From Hirudo medicinalis (Eukaryota; Annelida; Clitellata; Hirudinida; Hirudinidae): a stretch of DNA of 64,000 nt. This document shows, piece after piece, positions 1 through 14,500 of the stretch. How positions within the stretch are numbered: position 1 is the first letter of the stretch; the number at the start of each line of letters is the position of its first letter. The translations under genes were made by a program, and so were the position numbers. Under the pieces are notes generated by a model, which did not search any database, was not told where the DNA came from, and worked only from the letters and a program-made list of their open reading frames with translations. The stretch is from contig MPNW01000058.1 in assembly GCA_011800805.1 (NCBI GenBank), positions 209,922-273,921 of the forward strand, in the 5' to 3' direction.

Positions 1-658
1 AATATACAAGTCGTCATACATACTTTTAAGATACAAATCGTAATAACATAAGTTCATAATTGGTTGATATCGATACTATTTTTAAAAATTGTTTTCGTTA
101 AATTAATGCAAAAAGGCGGTTATAAAAAAAAAATATTTCTATATTTTCTTTGCCTTACCAGCAGGAATTTTTTCGTAAGTTGCAGTTGATTAGTAATGGC
201 AGTAATATTATTACATAGGCGTACATTATAAACTTTGCATAACTGATTATAATATTTTAAGACCCGAGAAAATTGACGGGCCCCTGGGCACCATCTCCGT
301 CTATCGGCGGCCCTGGTTAGAACACACATGCGCCCTATATCGAGTACCCCGGCTTGGCATTTTTAAAATGCATTTCTAGATTTTTAACGTAATGAACATT
401 CTAAAAAATATAACGACATGAAGTTAATAATTATGATATCTATGAAACACCATGTTTAAAAGTAAATATAAAATAAATTTAAGAGTTGGAACGGAGCCTC
501 ACTAAAAGTTTGATAGACAATTTACGTTGAGATGAAGACGAAAACATTTTGTTTGTTTGTTTTATTTTATTAAAGTCGAAAACATTTATTGCAGCGTAGT
601 TAGTTATACATATAGGCATTAGAAGAACTTTTTAAAATCTGACAACATATTTTTTTAG
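1..658. other. Intron or upstream sequence of the innexin gene
   Basis: No exon could be recognised on either strand. The sequence is AT-rich except for a GC-rich patch around 270-350, which looks like a foreign repeat fragment but has no recognisable ends. It precedes a good acceptor (T-run then AG at 657-658), so it is most likely intron of the innexin gene, whose 5' exons lie to the left of the window. Confidence 0.5.
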
Positions 659-1878
659 GCAATCTACATTTGCAATTCGGTACTTCAAATTCATCTCTTA
701 GACATGTTACTAGGAGAAGAGAGGAGTTATCATCTTTATGGAATTAAGGCCATCCACGGTATGATCCTAAGAATGCCCTGGACGGACCCGGACCACTTTC
801 CCACTGGAACCCTGTGCGAACTAGAAATTCGGGACCAATCAAGAATACACAATTATGTCGTCCAATGCGTTCTCAGCATCAACATCTTCAATGAAAAGAT
901 ATTTGTCTTTCTGTGGTTTTGGTTTTTTGTCCTCATTGCCATCACCTCTCTTGATCTTATCATATGGTTCTTTCATAATTTCTACTGGGAAGGAGCAACT
1001 AAGTATGAAATGTTTTTTGGTTGTTTTTTTTTGTTCACTGGAAAATATAGTATTCATATATAAGTGTCTGATATTAGTGAAGTCACACTACAGATTCAAA
1101 TACTCGATTAAGATTAAGAATTCTCTTCTTAAGCAAATACTTTGATTAAATCATTCAAAATGTTCTATTCAAACATTATTTACCATGCCATCAAATTGAT
1201 GCTTTGCATCTTAAACTTGGAAAGTCAATTTTAAGATCTAATTAGGCAATTAAGCCAGGGCTACAGAGTGGGGGGACAAGCACCCAGGGGTACCTGTAAT
1301 TTTTTTGGTTTTAAAATACTAAAATTTTACAATCATGAGATTTTTTTGTTTTTCCATAACCAAATTGACATAACATAGGGGCCTGAAATTTCTGATTAAG
1401 CAAAAGAATTTGGCTAAGCAGACTTCTTTGATTCATTGTCCTCGGATTGTCAGGAAATTTAACCACAAAATACGTCCCCTCACCCTGCCAACTCTACTCA
1501 GAAGCTTAATAAAGATATCTTACAGCTGTAGCAATAAGTATAAATTTCAATTTTGTATATTATGTACAATTATGAAATATGTCCTCCAGTTTTGTTTCTA
1601 AAAGACTGTGCAGAAAGATAGGACACAAGCCTCACTTAGACCCAGTGCTTTTGTCACGATTCGTCAGAAGTTACCTGCGAAGAGATGGCATGGTGATACT
1701 CCGCCTGATGGGCTGTAATTGCGGTGACGTCCTCATCGGCGAGATCCTCGATCAGCTCTGGTTTTGCTATATGCCAAGACCTTCAGAAAAGAATTATGTC
1801 AACATCAGGTCGGGATTCAAGACAAAGGAAACTTCCATATCACTAAGGGAGAGTTCATCAACTGTTCAACTTGTCTGA
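659..1878 (+). CDS. Innexin, C-terminal part (5' truncated by window edge)
   Basis: Innexins are four-pass membrane proteins that form protostome gap junctions and hemichannels. Two exons are visible: 659-1002 and 1614-1878 (stop TGA 1876-1878), joined AA|A in phase 2. The first exon encodes the segment after the third membrane helix (AIYICNSVLQIHLLDMLLG), then the second extracellular loop, the family motif around LCELEIRD and YVVQCVLSINIFNEKIF, and the fourth helix FLWFWFFVLIAIT. The second exon gives the usual cytoplasmic end, with FVRSYLRRDGMVILRL and the GDVLIGEILDQLW pattern, then a short Ser/Thr-rich tail. Helices 1-2 and the first loop are missing and must lie outside the window. The gene is convergent with the MAPKBP1/WDR62 homologue. 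Family assignment is secure; which paralogue cannot be said. Confidence 0.93.
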
Positions 1879-1957
1879 AACTCTGATATTCTCATTTCAT
1901 CTTTAGGCAGTAATTCATTAACAGAGAAGACTTCATCTGTAGTCTTCGTCGTCTTGA

Positions 1958-1963
1958 AATAAA
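1958..1963 (+). terminator. Poly(A) signal AATAAA of the innexin gene
   Basis: A canonical AATAAA lies about 80 bases after the innexin stop codon and 140 bases before the opposing signal of the next gene. This gives a compact tail-to-tail arrangement. Confidence 0.55.
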
Positions 1964-2101
1964 CCTCCAAATCATCTAGTGTTTAAGCTACTGGTATTCT
2001 AGTAGCCTCACCATTAAAAATGAATAATTACTAGCTCATTCGCCGGTGTTGTCGAGTAACGAAGTAAAGTAATGAGTTACTTTAGAATTATCACAAGATC
2101 T

Positions 2102-2107
2102 TTTATT
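2102..2107 (-). terminator. Poly(A) signal of the MAPKBP1/WDR62 homologue
   Basis: TTTATT on the plus strand (AATAAA on the coding strand) lies about 435 bases downstream of the stop codon. No better candidate was seen nearer to the stop. Confidence 0.45.
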
Positions 2108-2542
2108 TTAGGTTCCAGACGCAAACGATTGAAACGACGGCGCTTCGATGCAAACACGATAAAAAAATAAAATTTGAAATTCAGAAACATATTTTAAAAA
2201 GTGAACACTGGCCTTGAAGTCTGAACAAGTCGAAATTGCGAAGACAGAGAAAACCGACACATAAAGCTCGACTAAATGAACACGGCAACAATCAAGGCGG
2301 CCATTAATTAAACAAGGAATGGTCTCAATACAATAGTTTATGAGAGTCTTTGATGTGATTCTATTTGCACTGATCACAGTTAGCATTTAACATTGAACTG
2401 GGTAACTACTACAAACTAAATCTAAAACTGTCAATGAGATAGGTTAAAGGTTGAATAAGGGGAATTAAATGATCACAATATGACCGGGGCATTGCACCAC
2501 ATTTTTCAACATTCTAGGTGATCTTAAGCCAAGAATTTGAAC

Positions 2543-5500
2543 TCAGAAGGAAGGGGGAGCAGAATCAATCTTCTTCCTAATGAGTTCGTACATTTTCATT
2601 GTCAGATCTTCTGCACATCTATCCAGCTGCGAAGATGGCTGAGATGGACCAACCAGTTCTTGCAATTTCTGATATTCTTTTTCCACTGTTGACTTAAGTT
2701 TCACTAATATGGGGTCATCTTGCTCTTTAAATTCTCTCAGCTGATTAATGCACATTAACAGAACCCATAAATGGTAATAACCAAACAGAAAGTGACAATA
2801 ATGTCTAACATACCTTTTCATAGATCTGAGTAATGGTATTTACTGCATCCTCAAGTCTATCACAGGCTTCTAGAGCCCTCTCTGATATTTTTAAGAAAAA
2901 GCAATTCTATGATTAATCATTCAATCAATCAATCAATCAATCCAATTGCCTACCTTCTTCAGGAGTAGATTCAGCAGACATCATGCATACCACAGGTGAG
3001 AATGCCACTCTTGGTCTGAGGGAAAAAGTAATGTATTAGTAATTCAAATTAGCACTAACTTGATTATAAAAATGATTCTAAAAATTATGTGGTCCTTAAT
3101 TTTGGAACAAATAGATTCAGCCCTGGATATACTATCAACCTGATGCCATCCTTTCGACACTTGATATTGCAAGAATCCCTCAGACTGGAAGATGGTTCCC
3201 CCTCTCTTGGCAACGCTTCATCCGATTGGTAGCTGCCGTCAGCAGAAGAAGTCCTAGTGTGCTTAAGCGTGTTTTTGTCTCCTAGCTGTACGTTCCAATC
3301 AAAATTTGAAGAAACACTGCGTCTCGACCTATTAGGAATGGGGAATTCGATCTCTGTATTATCAGTGGGTGAGGAGGGTTCATGTGGCGTCACTGAATCC
3401 ATGCTTTCAGAATGCCTGCTGTGGACAATGGACCACCTTCGAGGTTCTTGTTCTACATCACTAACACCCCTAAATTTCTTGCAGGTGAGTTTAGAGGAAA
3501 CTAAATCTGATTGCCCATTTTCCGATGTCTCGTTGTTCCTAGATTCCCACCTATGCTGGATTGTTTCTGCCCTCTTGACCCAGTTTTGAAGTGGGTCGGG
3601 TGAATGGACGTAAAGGTTGCGAGAGGGAGGTCGTGCAAAAGTGATGTTGGTGTTTGTTGGTGACTTCAATGAACCCCATTTTGATTTGCTAGTAACTCTC
3701 TTTGGACTCAAGTCATCCTGCTTCTGATTGCTCAGTGGTAGTTGAGCAAGGTTGGAATTAATGCTGGAAATTTCTTTCAGTTTGAGCATTTTGTTGGAGG
3801 TGATGGAACGTGGCTCAATGTAAGAGGTGCTTAACTTGTTTGCAGGATCAGATGGGAGAAGCCTTTTCTGAAGTTGAGATTTCAGTTGCAGATTGGAAGA
3901 ATAAGGTCTGCTTGTTTGATTAGCTGGCTTTAGCAGGCTACTGATGCTGGAATGTAATCTCCTTGAGCCATTAAGGTCTCTTTCTGGTACCTCCAATTCC
4001 TCCCTTGGAGAAATATTTAATTTCATTGGTTCCTCACTCAAATGCACCTCTCCATTTGATGAATAGGTAGCGATGGCATCAGCCAACCCAACTTCCTTCG
4101 AGTCTGTCAGCTCAATCCCTGAAAGTCTTTTTTCAGGAGAGCCAAGAGTTGTCAGCCTGCGAAGCTTGGACTCCAGCCTTGAGTCAGACATGTCTTCATC
4201 TAAAGTCTCCAATTCTTTGTTGCCTTGCTCCTTGTTGGAGGAAAATTTGGGATTTTGAACATTGAGAGATAGGATAACAGAATTATCCATATCTTCCTCA
4301 TCTCCTTCATTTTTAGGCAGACGTCCATCTTCGACAAGGTTCGGAGTAGACTGAAACTGCTTTGCAGATCGAGGTAAGAGTCGCCTGCTAGGTTGGATAT
4401 CTTTGGATGAACCATTACTTTGTTGCTTAGCCTGGGAACTTTCAGTTGCCATGCGATATGAACGAACCCTGATGAGAGACTTTCTTGGATCAGCTTCTTT
4501 TTCCAGCTTACAATTCAAAGTCATCATAGAAATAGTGGCCGTTGACCTTTTGGCTTTCTTCTTGGTGATACAGTTCTCTTGCCTGGAAAAACTATTGGAG
4601 GCTGCTAAAAAAAGAATGTCAGAAATCATTATGAAAATAAATTTGTAATAATAAATTTTAAAAATGAATAGTAATAACAAAAAGGACTGAATCATGATTT
4701 GATTTAAACTAATGCCAAGCACTGTTGAAGAGTTAAAGTGAAAAAGCACTCAGCTCAAAAGAAAGTTTGTAAGCAAAATAAATAATCAATGTAAATGTTA
4801 GCATGGTGATTTGATTTCACAATTGAGGGTAAATATTTTTTCTCTGAAATTGTCAAACAGAAATAGCAATTCATATTGAATCAAGTAGAATCCACATCGT
4901 GGATTAATCTGTCAACTAAATGAAATGACTAATAGCTTGGTTAATATGAGGTGAAAAACAGAAAAAAGCTGTTGATTCGTTAAAGCTCTTTCTCGGAGGG
5001 TTGTTACTAAGCTACACGTCCTTAAAATCACCGGTCTGAGGAGTTGCGACGATATTTGGTGTCTGAGAACGCAAGATGGATTTGAGCTTAACTTGTCCTC
5101 CTGTCACAGATTGGGCCTTCCCATTAATGACATTCCTAGGATCAAGTCTCTGGGAAACCTGCTCCCCGTCATCAACAACAGGGCTGCGAACATGCAACTG
5201 AATGTCTACAAGAGATTTCCACTTGCGAGATGATGACAAAGACGAGCATTTCAGTTTCTCAATGGGTTTGCCTGCTGAAGGTTTAACTATAAAATCAAGC
5301 TTCAATCAATGCACCTTTTTATATTGTTTTGTTAGTCATTAATAACTTTTTAAAATTGGATTAGAGGTGCCATGTTCAGGAAATCCAATAAATTTAGGGA
5401 AATGATGCCATAAATAATTTAAACTGCCAGAGACATGCTGGTTATTGGGCTGTCTTCAGGATTCAAATATAAAGACAACTTGTCTCCAAAACCTTGTAAA

Positions 5501-8500
5501 GTTTATTAAGCATATTTGTAAAGAATTTTGCAGTTTGATTTTAATAACCACATGATATTTGACACCAAATTTGTGATAATGTTCAAAATAGAGCTTTTCT
5601 TTTCTATTCTTTTGTCTGCAACTATCTTTGTTTGGTCAATTGACAGGTTTTTTAATTAAATCAGTACTTAATACTTTCATAAGATGATGAATAATGAATT
5701 ATGCATTGATTATGAATTGTTTTTCTACTGCTTTAAGAATGAATAAATATTCAAATTGTTATAATATTAATTAAAATCAATAATATGAATTTTAAGTTTA
5801 AAAGTACTTTAAATTAATAATTAACTAATAACTGTAAATAGTAATAATGATAGTCATTTTAAGATGAATTAGTAGAAATAGTAAATAATAAAGAATAAGC
5901 AACAACCCGAGCAAGATAGATCGTTATAGAAGTTATTTGTATAAATTTTATCATATTTGATTTTATGTAAAATTTAACTCAATAAAATTTATTGAACCAT
6001 TACTTACCAGCCAATCTCAGCTCTGATCCACCAAAAGACCTACCCTGTCTCCTGCCAAGAGAGCCGGTCGCATTTTCTTTGAAGGACCCAATAACCTGAT
6101 CCTCAAAATTTTAATGAAGGCGATTAAATTAAATTTTTCAAACAGCAGTTAAGAGCATCAAAACTGACATTCATTGCTTGTCTTCTCTTTGTTTCCTCAG
6201 AATCTTTTTTCATGTTTACATTCTGGACCAACATTAATATTACAATGGTTGTAAAAACCATAAATATAAATGTAATTCATTTACATAGTGACACATGCAT
6301 AGCACCAGAGGCGCTTGTTAACCATTTATACAGCGTTCCTTCCCAAGGGCGTTGGTGGCAGTGCTGGGTTTCGAACATGACGCATTATGACTGTTGCCAT
6401 TACTGCCTTATGCAGGAATGCAACCCATTCGGCCAACCTGCACGCCATAAACACCTTCATTGACACCAGCACATTCACAATCACTATATTAAAATAATCT
6501 TTTGAACATCACCAAAATTATCATCATTAACAGCACTAGCTTCATTAAAATTGGCATAATCATGAGCACACAATCAATAGTACTCACGCTCATGGATATT
6601 CCCGTGTCTCTGAAAGAGAACAACTTTAATTACATTACTGCAAAAGCAAAAGAGTTTACTGGAATCCAGTTTATTGATCTCCCTAAGCCTCTATTTACCT
6701 AAGAGGCACATTTCAAAGCCACTAAATTATTCAAGAAAAAATAGACTGAACTAATAAACTGAACTAACTTGGTCAGGACTGCATCCCTTAGGGAAACATC
6801 GTTGTTATTGTTATTATTATTATCATTGTCATTGCTATTAGCGCTGTTGAAGTATTTGGCTGACAGACTACACCTGTCCCTAACTTCTGATCTGTTGGTC
6901 ATCTCAACTTCCAATCTTTTCAAGGTCATCTCAAAGGTCTCATGACTCAAGTTGAGATTCTTGATGTCACCACCTCCTTCGCCATGGAACAAAATGGAGT
7001 CCAGCTTTGGAAGCTTTAAAGATGGTAATTATAACACAACCATAAATAATCTTTCGTGCAAATTGTAAGTAACACAGTTACAAGTTATAAAGTAACAGAT
7101 TCTGTTCACTCAGGCAAGCCATACGTAGCACCGATATCATAATTTTTATTATTACTACGATTATTACTATGATTATTGATGCAACTCTCACAATTAAGTA
7201 ATAATAAAGGTGTTGGAAATTTTATGTGATATTTATTATTAATATTATTAATGCTGAAATTAACATTGCAGTTGTATATCATTGCAAACCTGTTCAGATG
7301 ATGATGGAGATGATGGAATAGATTTCAATTCTACATCTTCCTCATAGCTCAGGTAATTTTCGTTCTCACCTGCTATTGTGATGACAATGATGATGATATA
7401 TTATGATAATGAAATTATTAAAATGTCAACACTAACCAGATCCATCATCAAATTTTTCCGAGCTGTTTTCTTCCACTTTAAAAGGACTACAAAGACATTT
7501 TCAAAGCATCACAACAATAACAAATTGCATAACAATGAAAAATAACTGGAATGGCATCAACAACAGATATCACATTTTGTTCATAAAAACAATAAGTTAT
7601 CATTAATGAACAACGCAATAGCACCAATGGTAATGTTAATATCAGCAAAATGACTCTGCCTACTTCTCGGAACTAGTCTCCACAGGGGGATCAGATGCTG
7701 GGAGAAACACGGTGTCCTCCTTGGCTGCTTCATCATCATTACTCTCCTTTTCAGCATCATCATCATCATCATCATCTTCATAACCTCCATCATTGTCATC
7801 CTCATCATCCTCTTCCACATCACCATCTTCAATGACTCTTTGTCCTGAGTGTTCACTCTCTAGCACCTGAAGTGGTTGGTCCCTTGAGAATTCATCATCA
7901 TCTTCTTCTTCATCATCATCATCCCCATGGTCAATCTCATCCTCTCTTATGATGGGTACCTTTGCATGGAATGAGTGAAATCATTGCTTAATGATGAATG
8001 ACATCATTGTTACTATCAAAGTTCATTATTTTCGCTCATGTCGGAAGGCATCATAATAAGGCCGAAACACCATAATACCAGAACGAATCATAATTTAAAA
8101 ATGTTATTCAAATTGCAGAAATATTAGATTAAAATTTTGTAGGAAAAATTAAAACTTAGATATACTGATGACATTGTTATGTTCTTAATTGATGTCTTAA
8201 TTACATTTGAGAAGAAACTCTTACAACACTCAATCCAACTAAATTTATCTAAGAGAAATGCTGTTTACCTAACGACACCATCACCGTCCCAAAATCAAAA
8301 TCATTACCATTAACATCACATCATTAACATCATACCATTAACATCACATCATTAACATCATACCATTAACATTACATTAACATCACATCATGCATAGAAA
8401 CAACATCCACACCTCAGTTTCTAAAGAACTTCCTGCTTTCATCACATCTGAAATTAAATAACAAAGCATTATGAATATTCAATACCAAAAGTACTAGATT

Positions 8501-11500
8501 TTGCTAAAGCAAGGAACAAAAATAGCAATACCAAAACTGACATGTATTTTCCTTAACTCAAAATTTTTAAAAAGAGAAATCCTAACCTAAATTCAAGATA
8601 TTAATCTGACTTTAGGCTATAAAATCTCTATCTTTCAAGAAAAAAGCATTTTTGTATTCTAAGAATTGTTAATAAACAAATCCATTTCATTTTGATTTGG
8701 GGTGATTAAAAAAACCTATCACTGACTCGGCTGATTTAAGCAATAAATCAAATAAACTGGAGCACTTTTATCATAATCACTAAAATATCATTGAAGATCA
8801 TCCAAAGAACAAGTCAGGACAAACGAATAACAATTAATTTGAGGAAACAGTAATAAATGAAACATTATGACAACTAGACAAACATGTTTGATCACCTCTC
8901 AAGCCAAAATAGGGCAGGCTTGGGGGAAGTGGGTAATTCTGAGTGTTGACATTCTGAGCCCATTTTCCTTTGGGAGGAAGTGGAACATTCCATGATAATG
9001 AAGCTGGAATGGATGATGGCTGTTGTGGGGAAGATTCTTTTGAGAACTGTAAAATATTTAGAAAACTGATAGAGCAGAGGAATCAATGCTCAAATAAAAA
9101 TATTTTTAAGACTATTATATTACATAAAAACGTAAATGTCCATTTGGAAAAATTGTAGCCATGTAATATTATGACTGAATATTAAATAAACTGTTCAAAT
9201 TTATGGTATTGTAAACTAGATTCACAGCCAGTACTTTTAAGAACCTAAGTAATTCAGCATCTCTAAAACATACATAAAATATTATATGCTAAGTCGACTG
9301 AGAGCAGTGATCCCCAAACATCTTAGCACAATTCAGATACATTTATTAATAACAACTAAGCACTGTTTATACAAAATTGAAAAAGTGCTTCTAATACCTA
9401 CGCTGAGTTGAGAAGCCTACCTTCATCCTGGCCCAAGCAGGCAATTGCCCTGGAGAGAATCTGAAGACAAAGGAATTGTCGTCTGCAAGCCCATTTGGTT
9501 TGACATCTGGTGGTTCTAAAGTTGGCTGTCCATCTGAGAGGTTGAAGGTCGTGCTCCTAAGTTGCAAGTAAAAATCATAATCAAGATCTTCACCTCTATC
9601 ACCATCACAATCTTATAAAATAACATTCATCACTAATCACATTCACCATAAATTACTAATTTAGAAACTAGCCTCATTTGTTGGGCATCCACCTGGTCCT
9701 TCAGGTGAGCTTTCCTCTTGTTCATCTGTTCTGTCATTTCTGAATCCATTTTCCATATAAACATGCACCTGACAAAAACGGGAATAGATATGAATAAGCT
9801 TCTAAATATTATTCTGCACTGGTCATTTAAAATTATAACTCAATGCCTTAAGTCTTTAGATAATCTGCAGGATAGCTGGGAACAGGTTTTTTGCCACAGC
9901 AAAAGCAAGTCACATTCACAATCTAACCTGCACTGCCAGGGAGTGCCCTTGGGAAATACTACATAAATGTCTGAGCCATTATAGTGCCTTCACTTCCAAT
10001 AGGGATTCATAAGGCACTCAAAAGATTGTCTAACAATCTAAGCAAGAGTCTAACAGTCTGAGTAAAACTAAAACCAAAAAGACAGTAATTTGAGGCAATT
10101 CAACCAATGCCGTAATAAAAACTTTAATAGTTATTAACTGCGAATACTCTATTTCCTTTTGAGCAGCAAGAATAAGATCTTAAAAAAATGAAACTAAGAA
10201 CTTAAAGCTCCAAACAAGTCCAACCTACTTATCAGTCTTATGAGCAAGAAATTGAATGAAATAAATCAAAAAGCTTTTGAATGGTAAACAACAATTAAGA
10301 TTAACAAATAAAAGATTATAAGGAACAAGAGAATTCTTTTCAATAAGGTAAACTATCCAAGCCCAAACTAAACTTATTAATAAACTAAATAAATCAAAAT
10401 CACATAAAGTGGATTAACTGTACTGTACGAACTGGATTATAATAAATAAAGCAGAGACAATCTGCACGACTCAATTTACCCGTCGGCACCAATCGAGATC
10501 AGGTGTCTGAGGTCGTCGAAGAATCTGACTCCGGTGGGCACCTCGGCATGTCCCATCATGTGACCGGCACACTCTCCCGAGAAGAAGTTGAAAAGCGCGA
10601 GCGTCTTGTCCGAGGAAGAAGTTGCCACAAATGAGGAGGTGGGATCGAGCTGGAGACGAATGAGGATGCCCTCGGTGCCGACCGAACCTCCGTAACACTT
10701 TTTCATCTTGCCTGTCCTCATGTTGTAGATCCTGGATGGAGTGAGGTTTTAATCATTGTCAGCATCAACAACACATCAATGTTATCCTTCAAAATCTTCC
10801 TAACTACAAAAATGATCATCATCTTCACCTGATGTTCCTATCCTGGCAGGCAATGGCAACAAACTTTTTTGTCATATCAACCTCCATGTCATACAGGGTT
10901 GTCCTGCTGACAACATGTCGAGCCAACGTAAAGTGAAAGTTAGGATCCTGAGCATAAATAATAAGTTCTATAATGAATCTAATTGATTTCAATAAAATTC
11001 AATTCTTAAAAATAATCTTTAAATATATAAAATCCTTTATTGTGGAACAATAACAACTTAAATAAATTTTAATTCTCGTCAATGTGCAAAACACCACGCG
11101 TCTATTTAAAAATCAACATAAATAAAATAACCAATGGTTGATATATAAATTTACAAAAATTTATTACAACATAATATTCACCGCATTAGCCGTTCTGAAC
11201 AGTATCGATTTGTCGGCAGAGCACGACACGAGCCCGAGTTGCAGGTCGGAGATCACGAACTTCACGGCAGTGACGGCGGCCGAGTGTTCGTCGAGAGTCT
11301 GTACGAGGGAATAGTTGTTCTGGGCATCGAAGACGTGTATGAGGCGGTCCCTACTCCCGGATACCAAGAGGTTCAGTCCTTGATCGAAGGGTAATAAAAT
11401 ACTAATCGTTAAATCAAATAATTAAGTAATTAATTTATCAAATCGACCGGCCATTTAAAAATACCTGCAATGTTAATTATAATTACCCTTAATAATCAAC

Positions 11501-14500
11501 AGCAATCATGTCAAAAGCTGTATAAATAATAGATCGAATGATAATTGCATCAATCATTAATATTAATAACTGAGACAGATAAGCAGCCATGAAATAATAA
11601 TGTTAAAAAAATAAAACATAGGCCAAGAAGCAAAAATAATTTGTTGATAAATGATAAAAAAAAAATCAAAATTGACTTATTGAATGAATTAATGAAGTGA
11701 AATGTAACTTGAGAAATTTTGCATTACAATAATTGTGGTAACACATTCAACTTGTGAATCAAATTAGTTATGTAATAAAAATCTAATTGCATTCAAATGA
11801 TTGAAAGGACTCAAGAAAACAGCATTATCCACTCCAGCATCATCCTCAGTGATTGTATATAATATAATATTTATGTAATATAAAAATCCTAACCTGCTTC
11901 AGGAGAGGTGAACTCGAGACACAGAACTTCAGAGTCATGGGCCTCAATTTGAGCCACTTGAGTCATTGAAGACATGTCATGCATCCTATGTGGAGATTGA
12001 ACATGATTATTGTTGTTGATGGTTATCATTACTCTTTTCACCATCATCCTCACCCAACCTGATATTTCCAACTCTGTCACCAGATGCCAGATGCTTTCCA
12101 TCTGGTCTGAATCTGATGCAACGGATACCATTCTTTTCTTGACAATTGGAATCTCCTCTGTCTGTCTTGCCTAATTACATAAAATCGCATATTAAGTTAT
12201 TATTATTTAATTATTTTCTGGACTAATCATCGTCACAATCACTACAAACATTACATCTACCTGGATGAAACTGTATATCTCTTAAGTTGGACATGTCCTT
12301 ATCCACATAAAGCACTTTGACAAGCTCCTGACAATTATATATGACCTTAGTAGAAGTAATGCTTCAAGTATCATAAATAATTATTATAACACTTATTAAC
12401 CTATTGGTTAAGATGATGGAAATAAAATACTTACATTGCTGTAGATGTTCTTCTTAAGAGGAGTGTCACCATCACTATTCATATTGTTATTGTTGTTATG
12501 ATTATTGTTGTTGTTAAATCTCCAGAATCGAATGGTGTTATCATTTCCACAGGTGGCAAAACTATTGATTGGAAGGTGGGAGGAAACACTGCTTCCTGGA
12601 TAGATCTACAGAACATTGTCACCACCATATTTAGTGATTTTGAAATGCAATTTAAACTACGACAAAGTGACATTAAAATCTATGAGATGATAATTTCTCA
12701 TCACCATCACAATCACTAAATTATCCCCCAAATTCCAAATGCCTCACTCACATCTAGTCCCCAAATGGCACCGTTGTGGTATAAGAAAGAACGGTTTTTT
12801 CCAATTTTCTTGATGTCTGTAATGTCCCAGATGTACATGCTGTGATCATCGTATATGGAGCATACTCTGTTATTCACTTGATCGTATCTGACTGCCACTG
12901 TGTCGGCGTAAATTCGGTCCAGACCATCGCCGTGTCTGGGGATCAGAGGTGATGATAATGATGTTGATGTGATATAGGGTGATATAGAATAATGTCTTTC
13001 AGACAGATGAAACAGAGATAATTAAAGTGATGATTGAGGTGGTTTTTCAGCTGTAGCTGTGATCAAGACAAATTAGTCTAAATTAATATTATTAGTAACA
13101 TTTTTGTTGTTTTTGTTCTTGTTATAAGAGCAAAATTATGAATTTATTAAATTATTAACACAGTTATGTTGACAATCATTAATAATATAACAGCAATGAT
13201 TAATAATATTAATAACCATTAATAATATAACAGTAATGATTGCAAAAACTCATTATTAACAAGGAAGACAAAGCATTAATTAATGAATCTTAAATGTGAC
13301 AATAAGTCATGGTGAATTCCTTATGATTCACCAATCCCATCATCACCTACATTCTATTTATTGTCAGTGCCATCATAAATGCCATACACAACTCACCCTT
13401 GCATGTTGAGGGCAACATCAACTCCAAGAGGATGTGGCAAGGGCAGGGAAGCTATGAAATTCAGGGTAAGAGTGTGGAAGATCCTCACAAGACCCCCTGA
13501 ACATCCAACGAAGATGTACTTGTCACCCATGCTCAGGGCATTTGCTTTATTTGTCTAAATTGAGTAAGTAAAAGAAAAAGCATGGGCAAATGGAAATTTG
13601 TACAACATCAACTTCCAACAAATCTTAATGATCCCAGCACTAATCATTACAAAATAGATGATGGCTAAAGCTCATAACTATATTAATACTATTTTATTAT
13701 TTTTTAAAAATAATATCTATTAAATTTTTTAAATAACATCTCAATGACAACAAGATGTTATCACATTTCTTGTAATTTTTGGGTGACTCATTGATGATGA
13801 CATTCATTATGTTGAATCTGAAGTCTCTAAAATACTGATTTACTATCCCTAATGCATAATTTGAGAAATGCTAAAGCATCCCCAAAGTTATGTAATGCTT
13901 TAGTTTTTCCATTCATTTCCAATAACACATTGCACCTTGTGTCTTTGTAAACATTATAGAAATAACTTGTTCATTAACTGAACTATTAGCCCCCTAATCC
14001 CAACATTCAGAGCAAAATTTGTCAAATATAAATTACTGAATATTCATAAATTGACCTTATTCAAAGCTGGTCTCTTTAAATAAATATATAAATATATTAA
14101 ACATATAATGCCATTGCCTTTCCAAAGACTATTTTACCAAATCTCTTGTCTCCTACAATGATCCCATAATTCCCATCTTGATTTAGCTCATACAACCTTC
14201 TAGCTCACATTTCTATGCATTTCCTTCAAGCAAAATATGATTATCTGAGATCCACCTTAAACAAAATCTTAGATCTCATGTTATGCAGCTGCAATGTTCT
14301 CAGACTCTCTCATGTCATCTTCGTTTGTTTGTTTTTTATTTACTTTCATTCTTGTTGTGCAATTTTTTTTTTACTTTTAGGTCAAGTACCGTACGGCTTT
14401 TGAGTTACAGGCTATCCACAAGGGGGAATAACTAATTCCCAATGGACCATTTGGATATGTGCATAATTAGGTATTACTATTTCAGTTCCCATTATTCTTT

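Noticed and set aside
839..1145. Minus-strand ORF (IMKEPYDKIKRGDGNEDKKP) and other overlapping ORFs
   Set aside because: The minus ORF has splice-like ends and looks coding, but the plus strand of the same bases encodes an unmistakable innexin segment with correct splice phase; it is a shadow.
7581..7866. Met-rich ORF (MMMMMMML) on the minus strand
   Set aside because: Frame shadow of the GAT-repeat exon encoding the Asp/Glu tract of the MAPKBP1/WDR62 homologue.
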